The notes: generated by a model not told the origin, from the letters alone. Counted from the stretch's first letter, positions 1-5,663 are shown. The stretch: DNA of 7,123 nt from Endomicrobiia bacterium (GCA_025998475.1 BNVZ01000061.1:1-7123); one strand, 5' to 3'. Made by a program: numbers and translations.

Positions 1-123
1 CCGCAATAATCTCGGATCTTCTTTCCACTCCCGATTTTCTCCTCCTATCTTTCTTTCTAGCTCTATTTTCTCCTTTCACAACTCTTCCCACTCTTCCCGC
101 TCTGCCGTTTCTCTTTTCTGCTC
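1..123 (-). other. Glu/Lys/Arg-rich coding-like tract joined to the broken end of porB
   Basis: This stretch is strongly pyrimidine-rich on the plus strand. On the minus strand, in the porB frame, it reads as charged helix-like protein: [15 protein letters not shown], then a TGA at 78-76, then KEKIELERKIGGENREWKED up to the window edge. None of it resembles the C-terminal third of PorB. Its composition matches the coiled-coil part of the broken gene at the right end of the window (about 6600-7123). It may be the edge of another copy of that gene family, or low-complexity DNA that replaced the porB 3' end. The left boundary is not visible. Confidence 0.55.
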
Positions 124-624
124 TTTTCCTTGCTGAACTTTTCCCGCGGGGGCTGTTGTTGTATGAGTTCCTTTAGGAGTTGCTCCAGACCTTTGGATAC
201 CAGTGTTCATATACGCTTCGTTGTTGTAACATATGTAAAGCATTTTATGCCATCTTTCCATCGCACCGGATAATGACTGCAAGCCGATATCATAAGTTCC
301 GCCATCACCACCAAAAGCTATAAATTTAATATCTTCTGTAATTTTACCTTGCTTCTTCAAACTTTTATAAGCAGCTTCAATACCGCTGCACGTTGCGGCT
401 GAATTTTCAAAAGCACTGTGGAAAAATGAATTCTTCCACGAGGTATAAGGGAAAATTGTCGTTGAAACTTCCAAGCATCCTGTAGCGCTTGTAACAACAA
501 CAGGCGCATCGCCAACCGCTATCAAAGTTTGTCTTGCAACTATACCAGCGCCACAGCCTGCGCAAAGGCGATGACCACCTGTTACACGTTCTGGGTTTTT
601 GCTTAAATCTTTTAAATTTGCCAT
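76..624 (-). pseudogene. porB: Pyruvate:ferredoxin oxidoreductase beta subunit, 3'-truncated
   Basis: PorB is the thiamine-diphosphate-binding subunit of the cytoplasmic enzyme that converts pyruvate and CoA to acetyl-CoA, CO2 and reduced ferredoxin. Residues 1-167 look authentic. [11 protein letters not shown] gives cluster cysteines C21 and C24, with C50 in ATGCLEV. The TPP/Mg motif runs from [10 protein letters not shown] (105-114) to NNEAYMNTG (134-142), followed by QRSGATP. The start has a good Shine-Dalgarno. After GKVQQGK (about nt 124) the family similarity ends and a charged tract leads to a TGA. The PorB C-terminal part, including the fourth [4Fe-4S] cysteine known from the family, is absent; related proteins run to roughly 280-310 residues. 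No porA lies upstream, where an IS remnant sits. The product is unlikely to be functional. Identity is sure; the pseudogene call is likely. Confidence 0.9.
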
Positions 625-629
625 ATCAT

Positions 630-635
630 TCTCCT
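630..635 (-). promoter_or_regulatory. Shine-Dalgarno of porB
   Basis: AGGAGA on the minus strand lies 5 nt before the porB ATG (624-622). It fixes the start at MANLKDL and indicates that the 5' end of the gene is still intact. Confidence 0.75.
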
Positions 636-859
636 AAAATCCAAGTTTTTTCTCACTTTTCCATGTAAAACACGTGTAAAATATTTACAACGAGGAACAA
701 TCCTAACTATAAACAGTTCATACGAGCATCTTGTTAACTTTTTTAACGTACGCAAACATTCCGCCCAATTCTATTCTGGGTGTCTCTAAAATCCATGATT
801 TTGGGAAGTTTTTGTATTTATCATGAAATACCAAAAGAAGTTCAGGATAACAGTGAAAT
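636..859. other. Gene-free stretch upstream of porB
   Basis: No start-to-stop gene is supported on either strand. porA would normally lie immediately upstream of porB, but no PorA motif was recognised. A short minus-strand frame ends KSEKKLGF and stops just before the porB Shine-Dalgarno; it is too short to assign. Minus-strand fragments such as RIELGGMFAYVKK are open but unrecognised. Confidence 0.5.
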
Positions 860-1025
860 GCTCTGAATTTTTAGACAGATCCACGTAGTCATATGACGGT
901 CTTCCTCTAATGGCTTTCTAGATATTGTCCAATCTACATACCTGTTTAATCTTTCTAGCAGATCCCCTGTTTTGCTTAATTTAGTTAATCTATTGCTCCC
1001 TTTAAAAAATATTCTTTGCTTTCAT
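860..1025 (-). pseudogene. IS5-type transposase, 5' remnant with frameshifts
   Basis: Reading down the minus strand from an ATG at 1025-1023 (preceded by GTAGGAAAA) gives MKAKNIF. After one base is skipped in the A/T run near 1005, the reading continues FKGSNRLTKLSKTGD, LLERLNRYVDW and TISRKPLEE. After a second frame change near 910 it reads RGRPSYDYV. The order SNRLxKLSKxGDxLERLNxxVDWxxFR...GGRPxYDYVxMFK is the conserved N-terminus of a group of IS5-family DDE transposases. The catalytic DDE region is absent, so the element is dead. About 50-60 N-terminal residues are represented. Family assignment rests on remembered motifs, not on a search. Confidence 0.7.
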
Positions 1026-1097
1026 TTTTCCTACGTCAAGTAGAAGCTATCCTCATCCCTTAAAAAGTTGTACCTTCTTTTTATCAAAAAAGATACC

Positions 1098-1199
1098 TTT
1101 TGTAAAATCTCGCAACATATTGGGCTAATTGGCATTTGAGGATAGCCAAAGAATAATGAAGTGGCATTTTGTAATTCAAACTTTTGAGATTTTACAAAA
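1098..1199. repeat. Perfect 14-bp inverted repeat pair (102-bp span)
   Basis: TTTTGTAAAATCTC at 1098-1111 is exactly complementary to GAGATTTTACAAAA at 1186-1199. The 74-bp interior contains smaller complementary pairs, such as GGCTA at 1123-1127 with TAGCC at 1143-1147. A further 9-bp inverted pair joins GCTATCCTC (1046-1054) to GAGGATAGC (1138-1146). The arms could be terminal repeats of a small non-autonomous element, the ends of the adjacent dead IS, or a regulatory hairpin. No target-site duplication is evident. Confidence 0.6.
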
Positions 1200-1214
1200 A
1201 TTCTCTTATATGAT
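1184..1214 (+). promoter_or_regulatory. Possible promoter of the M23 gene
   Basis: TTGAGA (1184-1189) and TATGAT (1209-1214) resemble -35 and -10 hexamers, with a rather long 19-bp spacer. Initiation about 7 nt downstream would leave only a few bases before the ATG at 1226. The -35 overlaps the right arm of the inverted repeat. The region is AT-rich, so chance matches are expected. Confidence 0.3.
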
Positions 1215-1225
1215 AACATCACCCC

Positions 1226-2176
1226 ATGAAGAAGATTCGTGAAATAAAAGGCGAAATAAAAGAAAGAATTTCGGTTCTTTTTATTGTGCACGGGCAAGAA
1301 AGTCCTTTTAAAATCAATATTTCTGTTTTATTTTTGTGCGCTTTTATAATTTTATGGACTACCGCGACCATTTGGCCAAGATATTTTGCAGGCAAATACT
1401 TTGGTTACATTAAAACAAAAGCTGATAACAAAATAATGCGGATCAAACTATCTCTATTTGCAAATCATCTTGAAAAATCAAAACATTTGTTAGAGAAAGC
1501 ACAAATAAATGACGAAAAAAATCGTTTGCCTCTTGCTTTGAATGCAAAAAAATCAATTATCAAAGAAAGTTCATGGCAAAATCTTGGCAAATGCTGTCCT
1601 ACTCCGACGCAAATAAACGTGCTTGCGGCAATTCTTTCAGGCAATTTAAGTAAAATAAATTATGCCGAATTATCGAAACAAACAGGTAATTTATATGCAC
1701 AATATAAATTTATGTATCGAAGTTACGATGTAATAATAGCTCATTTTATGACGGTGCCATGTGGCCGACCTTGCGATGGGCGTATATCTTCTTGCTACGG
1801 TTCCAGATCGCATCCGGCATTTCACGGTAAGAATTTCCATGACGGGCTTGATATCGCAAACACAATAAATACGCCTATACGATGCACAGCCAACGGAAAA
1901 GTTACCTTTTCAGGGCGGCAACATGGATATGGCAATGTAATAGTTATAGAACATGATCATAATTATAAAACCGCTTACGGACATCTTTCAGAAAAACTTG
2001 TAACTGCGGGGACTCATGTGCACAAGGGGCAGGTAATCGCAAAAATGGGCGACACAGGGACATCAACTGGGCCACATGTACATTACGAAGTTTATTTTAA
2101 GGGGAAAACTACAGATCCAAAACCATATCTGGCAGATTACCTTTTTGCTCAATCTGAAAGGAATTCTTATGCTTAA
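1226..2176 (+). CDS. Membrane-anchored M23 (LytM/lysostaphin-type) metallopeptidase
   Basis: This is a predicted zinc endopeptidase acting on peptidoglycan cross-links outside the inner membrane. The protein has 316 residues. A basic N-terminus ends in the SVLFIVHG motif (16-23), common at the N-terminus of such proteins. One membrane segment follows at about 31-50, then a charged helical linker (about 60-170). The M23 domain spans about 180-305. Zinc ligands are all present: H205 and D209 in FHDGLD, and H286 in the HVH of TGPHVHYEV; H253 in YGHLS is the usual catalytic histidine. The length is normal for the group. The start is supported by the membrane-anchor layout, although no Shine-Dalgarno is visible. 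The stop overlaps the start of a bactofilin remnant, the usual partner that places such hydrolases during cell shaping. It appears intact and is probably active. Confidence 0.9.
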   Translation: MKKIREIKGEIKERISVLFIVHGQESPFKINISVLFLCAFIILWTTATIWPRYFAGKYFGYIKTKADNKIMRIKLSLFANHLEKSKHLLEKAQINDEKNRLPLALNAKKSIIKESSWQNLGKCCPTPTQINVLAAILSGNLSKINYAELSKQTGNLYAQYKFMYRSYDVIIAHFMTVPCGRPCDGRISSCYGSRSHPAFHGKNFHDGLDIANTINTPIRCTANGKVTFSGRQHGYGNVIVIEHDHNYKTAYGHLSEKLVTAGTHVHKGQVIAKMGDTGTSTGPHVHYEVYFKGKTTDPKPYLADYLFAQSERNSYA

Positions 2177-2418
2177 AAAGAAACCAAAAAAAATGGTTTG
2201 ACGCTTTTGAATAGGACAGAAAGTGCCATAAAAACTGATAAGCAGAAAGCTTAGTAAAAGGAAATGCTAATGTCTGTAAAACAATCGAAATGCTCACCTC
2301 AAGCCAAAGTTTTTGGAGATATAAAAACAAATGTACTTGCTTATTGCCCAAAAGTGCTCATTTTTACGAAAGATCTTTAACGGCAATAAAAGAAACAACT
2401 AATGGAGCGGAAACAATT
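2169..2418 (+). pseudogene. Bactofilin, multiply frameshifted
   Basis: Bactofilins are small polymerising beta-helical cytoskeletal proteins, often encoded beside M23 peptidases. An ATG at 2169, with AAAGGAA at 2157-2163 as ribosome-binding site, overlaps the M23 stop by 8 bp. It reads MLKKKPKKMV before a TGA at 2199-2201. Other frames then continue in order: TLLNRTESAIKTD, SLVKGNANVCKTIEM, AKVFGDIKTNVLAYCPK, then SAHFYERSLTAIKETTNGAE. These follow the bactofilin plan (TxIGxxxxxKGNxxVxxTIxxxGKVxGDIKTxxLxIxxxAxxxG). At least three frame changes and several stops make it non-functional. No intact bactofilin is present in the window. The assignment comes from pattern and context, not a search. 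Confidence 0.7.
2404..2407 (+). promoter_or_regulatory. Ribosome-binding site choosing the start of the SurA-like gene
   Basis: GGAG lies 11 nt before the ATG at 2419 and 14 nt before the next ATG at 2422. The frame stays open back to 2290, but that upstream part is bactofilin debris. This site and the following hydrophobic N-terminus support starting at 2419. Confidence 0.5.
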
Positions 2419-3141
2419 ATGATGAATTTTTTCAGAAGACACATACGTGTAATTTTTATTGTGACAATCGTTGCTTTTATGGTAGGGATTTTTTGGGGTC
2501 CCGTGTCTTATGCTTTGGAACCAAAAGATTATATCGCTAAGGTGAACGGAACAAAAATACCTATTAAGATGTTTCAATCGCGTTACAAAAATATAGTAAT
2601 GCTACACGGATTGATAAACAATCAACATTCAGAAGATATAATAAAAACACGGGTTGTGGATGATTTAATACAAGAGGAAATTTTTTATCAGCAGTCGAAG
2701 ATTTATGGAATTGTAGTTACCGATGAAGAATTACGGGTCGATATACAAAATTCAATTGAGTTTAAAGATAAAAACAATGTTTTCAGCAAAGATAGATTCA
2801 AGGCAACTTTAATTTCAGAACAAATGAACCCAAAAGAATATGAATCGTTAAGAAAAAAACGAATTGCCGTCAAGAAAGTAAAAGAGATGATTGCATCTTC
2901 TGTAAAAGTATGGAAGCATGAGCTCGAAGAAAAAGTTAAACAAGATTCGTCAATCACAAAAGACGCTTTGAAGCTGGAAAAAGGAAACATTCTTTTAGAC
3001 GAATGGTATTCAACCGTACATAACAACTCTAAGATAGAAAAAATGGAAAAGGATCCCCCGCCAAAAGGTAGAAGCTCAAGGCGCGAGGTTGCTAATGCGC
3101 AAACCAGACTGTCTAACAAAAAAGACAAACGAGTTTCGTAA
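2419..3141 (+). CDS. SurA-N/PpiD-like membrane-anchored chaperone without PPIase domain
   Basis: This 240-residue protein is probably an envelope chaperone facing the periplasm. The basic MMNFFRRHIR is followed by one membrane segment (about 10-27). The SurA-type N-terminal domain spans about 35-165. Typical blocks are AKVNGTKIP (40-48), DDLIQEEIFYQQSKIYGIVVTDEEL (81-105, given here by its ends and spacing) and FSKDRFKATLISEQMNPKEYE (122-142). A closing helix carries LLDEWYSTVHNNSKIE (192-207), the usual end of SurA-N-only proteins. No parvulin (PpiC) catalytic domain follows, so isomerase activity is not expected. The last 33 residues are Arg/Lys-rich with a Pro run and come from visibly more GC-rich DNA. 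They look like read-through into foreign or former non-coding sequence. It lies downstream of the M23/bactofilin pair in the same direction. Confidence is good for the family, modest for the natural C-terminus. Confidence 0.75.
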   Translation: MMNFFRRHIRVIFIVTIVAFMVGIFWGPVSYALEPKDYIAKVNGTKIPIKMFQSRYKNIVMLHGLINNQHSEDIIKTRVVDDLIQEEIFYQQSKIYGIVVTDEELRVDIQNSIEFKDKNNVFSKDRFKATLISEQMNPKEYESLRKKRIAVKKVKEMIASSVKVWKHELEEKVKQDSSITKDALKLEKGNILLDEWYSTVHNNSKIEKMEKDPPPKGRSSRREVANAQTRLSNKKDKRVS

Positions 3142-3421
3142 ATGGATTCCAATAAAAGTGGACATTGTTTTTTTGCATTTTGGTGTTAAGATTGCAAAAA
3201 TCCTTACTTATCAAAGAAATTGTAAAAACGTATCGAAATACAAAAAATCGGAAATTATCACGGTAAACATCGGAGGATTTTAATGCCTTAACCAAAACCC
3301 AAAAAAGCAATGCCAGACTGACAGGAGCAAAGAGAGAAACATTTTTTATGTTCTAGTAAAAAATTTCTAAAATTTTGAGAAACCAGATAAAAAATCCTAA
3401 AAGCAGAAAAGCTGTGAGTTT
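3142..3421. other. Gene-free stretch after the SurA-like gene
   Basis: No intact gene is seen. A plus-strand frame (third base phase relative to the preceding gene) stays open to a TAA at 3281-3283, ending SEIITVNIGGF, and is unrecognised. A strong GGAGG at 3272-3276 stands 6 nt before an ATG at 3283. That ATG is followed by a stop after two codons, which looks like the start of a dead gene. A hairpin with GAGTTT (3416-3421) and AAACTC (3428-3433) lies at the right end. Confidence 0.5.
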
Positions 3422-3613
3422 TTAGAGAAACTCTTTAAGGTGTTTTTCTTTTGCAGCTTTGTAACCGGCGCTAGCATCGTCCACTGTCTGCGTTATCTTT
3501 AAATAGACCTCCCGCACAACTTGAGTATTAAATTTTAGAATTACAAACACCTGAAACTCAAGTTAAATCGCAGTCCAAAGAGTCTTTTTTGCGGTTTCTA
3601 TATCTATTCTGTA
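3422..3613 (-). pseudogene. 3' remnant of an unrecognised gene
   Basis: On the minus strand a frame reads YRIDIETAKKTLWTAI, a TAA at 3565-3563, and then 46 codons from LEFQVFVILKF through VVREVYLKITQTVDD and ASAGYKAAKEKHLKEFL to a TAA at 3424-3422. Its residue usage (amphipathic, Lys/Ala/Glu-rich end, no runs) is protein-like and unlike the surrounding AT-rich noise. The upstream half of any original gene is not recognisable. I do not recognise the family. It could also be a chance open frame. Confidence 0.4.
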
Positions 3614-3630
3614 CTATTTTGAACCTTATT

Positions 3631-3770
3631 ATACTCCCCCCCTCTCTCCCCTATATCTTTTCTTTCCTCCTTGCTATCCTTACTCCTATTAATCCTAAAT
3701 CCATTCCACTCGACCCACATACTTTCTTTTTCTGTTTTCATAGTACTTCTTATTGTACTTTTATATGTTA
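3631..3770. other. Polypyrimidine tract with C7 run
   Basis: The plus strand is almost entirely C and T from 3631 to about 3680, including seven C at 3636-3642. It stays pyrimidine-rich to about 3740. On the minus strand it reads as Lys/Arg/Glu-rich peptide (for example SKEERKDIGERGGEYN), but no initiation signal or family resemblance was seen. It resembles in composition the tracts at both ends of the window. Confidence 0.5.
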
Positions 3771-3799
3771 ATTCAATTTTGAGCCAGCCCTTTTTTGCT

Positions 3800-4402
3800 T
3801 TATTGTTTTTTAACCCCAATCAAAGCTGAAATTGACTTTTCAGGCCGCATCTGGCAAAACTCATTTAGCTTAATTCCTATATGTTCCGCACCAATCCAAT
3901 CTAAAAATTCTCTATTATTCTCAAGATTCCAATCGCCATACCCAGGCGAATATCTTTTTGTTATGAAATTATTGTTATTTTCTTCGTAAGTTTTAATTTG
4001 CTCGTACGCAAGTGTTATTGTTTCCTCGGCAGCAACAGATCCTGCTGCATCAAAAATTAAAGCGTTGAAAATTTCTTTTTTCTCAAGACACCCATCTCTT
4101 TTACTTTCTATTATATTATCAATGGTTACGCCAACACCATAAACCTTAAAGCTGTTTTTCAAAAGCATAGCAATATTGTTACTTTTTATTTTATAACCTT
4201 TTTTAAATAACACTTCGTCATTAGTTATTGTTATATTTTCAAAAGCTGTTACAACTTTAGGCTTAATAAGTTTTTGGGCTAAACTCAAATTTTCTTTTAT
4301 AAGATTTGCAGTTTTGTCATCAAGTTTTGTTTTAGTCCGCAAATACCCCAACCTTGCAAGCAGTTTGTTGTATGGAATTTTCACTGTAGAAATTTTTATC
4401 AT
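3800..4402 (-). CDS. Stand-alone methionine synthase activation-domain protein
   Basis: The protein resembles the C-terminal AdoMet-binding activation domain of cobalamin-dependent methionine synthase (MetH), where reduction and AdoMet-dependent methylation rescue oxidised cob(II)alamin. Counting from the ATG at 4402 it has 200 residues. FDAAGSVAAE (117-126) and KRYSPGYGDW (149-158) lead into LNEFCQMRPEKSISALIG (179-196). The Arg-x-x-x-Gly-Tyr element is the family's AdoMet-binding signature. Separate activation-domain proteins are known in bacteria with split MetH, such as Thermotoga. An in-frame ATG at 4471 would add 23 residues, but that segment contains a TATAAT promoter, so 4402 is preferred although no Shine-Dalgarno is seen. 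No MetH core lies in the window, so its partner must be elsewhere or it serves another corrinoid protein. It looks intact. Confidence 0.85.
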   Translation of the reverse strand: MIKISTVKIPYNKLLARLGYLRTKTKLDDKTANLIKENLSLAQKLIKPKVVTAFENITITNDEVLFKKGYKIKSNNIAMLLKNSFKVYGVGVTIDNIIESKRDGCLEKKEIFNALIFDAAGSVAAEETITLAYEQIKTYEENNNNFITKRYSPGYGDWNLENNREFLDWIGAEHIGIKLNEFCQMRPEKSISALIGVKKQ

Positions 4403-4408
4403 ATTTGG

Positions 4409-4441
4409 TATTTTATCAAATTTTATTATATCGATAAAATA
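4409..4441. promoter_or_regulatory. -10 element inside a 9-bp inverted repeat before the MetH activation gene
   Basis: On the minus strand a perfect TATAAT (4430-4425) lies 22 nt before the ATG at 4402, giving a short leader. It sits within the loop of an inverted repeat with arms TATTTTATC (4409-4417) and GATAAAATA (4433-4441). No good -35 at 17 bp is visible; TTGTCG (4456-4451) is 20 bp away. The arms could be an operator, but AT-only repeats arise easily by chance. Confidence 0.4.
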
Positions 4442-4553
4442 ACTCTCGCACGACAAACGCATGGAAGGCATATATTTCGTCAGCTGCTGTCGTGATTGTT
4501 TGCAAGGTGGCTATACTCTATAAACATCCTACGCATGGCTCTGCCTGCTACCA

Positions 4554-4573
4554 CCTCTTTTTTTAAAAAGGGG
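4554..4573 (-). terminator. Weak hairpin after the PHP gene
   Basis: Five nucleotides after the PHP stop codon, the minus strand reads CCCCTTTTT then AAAAAAAGAGG, which can fold with one mismatch. No T run follows, so it would be a poor intrinsic terminator. Confidence 0.25.
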
Positions 4574-4578
4574 AATTG

Positions 4579-5463
4579 CTACAATGTGTTTTTATTTCTT
4601 ACGCTATCTATTTTTGCTTTTTTTAAATTTTCTAATACAAAATAAGGTACTTTGACTCTACCAATTACAGGAATTTCGTTTTTATACGGACCATGACAAT
4701 CAGAGCCGCCTGTCGCAATAAGATTAAAATCTTGCACCAAACTTAAAAATCCTTTAACTACATTTTCAGAATGTTTTATATGCCAAACCTCTATGCCCTT
4801 AAGCCCATCTTTTATAAAAGTCTCAAATATATCCCTGTCATTATAACCAATATAATATGGATGAGCTATAACAGGAACGCCTCCGGCATTTAGGATAAGT
4901 TTTATCGCATCCCCTGGTGAAACACGACATTTAGGAACATATGCGGGTTTGTCTTTGGACAAATACCTCTGAAATGCTTCCTGAACGCTCCCTACAAGTT
5001 TTTGTTCAAATAATGCTTTGGCAAAATGCAGCCTTCCTATAACTTTATTACCAGCGTCTTTTACAAAACTATCATCTTTTAACTCTGCTCCGCTTTTTTT
5101 AAGTTTTTCAAGCATTTCCACAGCTCTGTCATACCTTGCTTTTTTAAAAACAGCTAAAGCTTCCTGGAATATTTCAGATTTATAATCCATGTAGTACCCT
5201 AAAATATGAATTTCATTTTTTTGAGAATTGAACATAATTTCTGATGATAATTCTATACCTGGAACAACTTCAACGCCTATTTCTGCTCCCGCTTCCAAGG
5301 CTTCGTCGGTACCGTCCACGCAGTCGTGGTCCGTTATGCTTATAGCAGAAAGTTTCATCTTAGCAGCATATTCAACAGCTTCCTTTGGTGTAAATACGCC
5401 GTCAGAATAGTTTGTATGAATATGCATATCAACATATAAGTTGCTAGTATTGTTATTGTTCAT
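4579..5463 (-). CDS. PHP-domain phosphoesterase (YciV/TrpH type)
   Basis: This is a predicted cytosolic metal-dependent phosphoesterase. The related E. coli RNase AM (YciV/TrpH) and 3',5'-nucleotide bisphosphate phosphatases act on nucleotide or short-RNA phosphates; the substrate here is inferred. The protein has 294 residues, normal for the family. Metal-site residues are all visible: D12, H14 and H16 (VDMHIHTNYSDG), D45 and H46 (TDHD), E71 (PGIELSSE), H86, H201 (AHP), D255 and H257 (GGSDCHG). The helical insert (about 95-180) carries IGRLHFAKAL (142-151), typical of this subfamily. GGAGT at 5475-5471 precedes the ATG by 7 nt. It reads in the same direction as the MetH activation gene 176 bp downstream, but that gene seems to have its own promoter. 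It looks intact. Confidence 0.9.
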   Translation of the reverse strand: MNNNNTSNLYVDMHIHTNYSDGVFTPKEAVEYAAKMKLSAISITDHDCVDGTDEALEAGAEIGVEVVPGIELSSEIMFNSQKNEIHILGYYMDYKSEIFQEALAVFKKARYDRAVEMLEKLKKSGAELKDDSFVKDAGNKVIGRLHFAKALFEQKLVGSVQEAFQRYLSKDKPAYVPKCRVSPGDAIKLILNAGGVPVIAHPYYIGYNDRDIFETFIKDGLKGIEVWHIKHSENVVKGFLSLVQDFNLIATGGSDCHGPYKNEIPVIGRVKVPYFVLENLKKAKIDSVRNKNTL

Positions 5464-5470
5464 TAAAGTA

Positions 5471-5475
5471 ACTCC
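5471..5475 (-). promoter_or_regulatory. Shine-Dalgarno of the PHP gene
   Basis: GGAGT on the minus strand, 7 nt before the ATG at 5463, supports the start at MNNNNTSNLY. Confidence 0.65.
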
Positions 5476-5519
5476 GATGATGAAAATTGCGAGGCTACTT
5501 CTTTCGCTTTTTGAAAACG

Positions 5520-5663
5520 TTATATATCCAAATATTTCATGCCTTTTGAATCTCTCGAGTCAAATACATAAAACCATTTAGAGACACATTAAGACCCAGA
5601 TCATCTAAAATTTGTCCACTTGCAACCATTTGTTTGGATATTTAAAACAGAGATCGTTGAGTG
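5520..5663 (-). pseudogene. RelB/DinJ-type antitoxin remnant
   Basis: On the minus strand three frames give, in order, STISVLNIQTN, then KQMVASGQILDDLGLNVSL continuing NGFMYLTREIQ, then GMKYLDI and a TAA (5522-5520). The core ILDDLGLNVSxxxxMxLxxI followed by a short G-x-x-hydrophobic end is the pattern of RelB/DinJ ribbon-helix-helix antitoxins (typically LGLNVSTAINMFLxQIVxxxGIPF). Such antitoxins are about 80-90 residues, and only about 45 are recoverable here. No start codon remains, and at least two frame changes are needed. No RelE/YafQ-type toxin was recognised on either side; the PHP gene follows directly. The family call is from pattern memory. Confidence 0.55.

Noticed and set aside
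76..78. Recoding of TGA as an amino acid to join the charged tracts
   Set aside because: All intact genes in the window end normally and lack in-frame TGA. The broken genes also carry TAA and frameshifts, so simple decay explains them.
670..677. ACACGTGT palindrome upstream of porB as an operator
   Set aside because: It is a single 8-bp palindrome in AT-rich non-coding sequence, with no promoter nearby to support it.
1031..1297. 88-codon minus-strand open frame over the intergenic repeat and M23 start
   Set aside because: It overlaps the well-supported M23 N-terminus antisense, has no ribosome-binding site or family resemblance, and crosses the inverted repeat.
2290..2418. N-terminal extension of the SurA-like gene back to 2290
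   Set aside because: These codons are bactofilin debris that happens to be in frame. The GGAG site and the membrane-anchor N-terminus favour 2419.
2703..3152. 149-codon minus-strand open frame
   Set aside because: It is antisense to the SurA-like gene, with Ser/Phe/Leu-rich composition typical of the reverse complement of a Lys/Glu-rich gene.
3604..3819. 71-codon minus-strand frame through the polypyrimidine tract
   Set aside because: It overlaps the 3' end of the MetH activation gene in another frame, is low-complexity, and has no initiation signal.
4403..4471. Start of the MetH activation gene at 4471
   Set aside because: The extra 23 residues are not family-like, and the segment holds a perfect TATAAT positioned for the 4402 start.
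5228..5410. 60-codon plus-strand frame inside the PHP gene
   Set aside because: It is antisense to conserved metal-binding motifs of the PHP gene and is a shadow frame.
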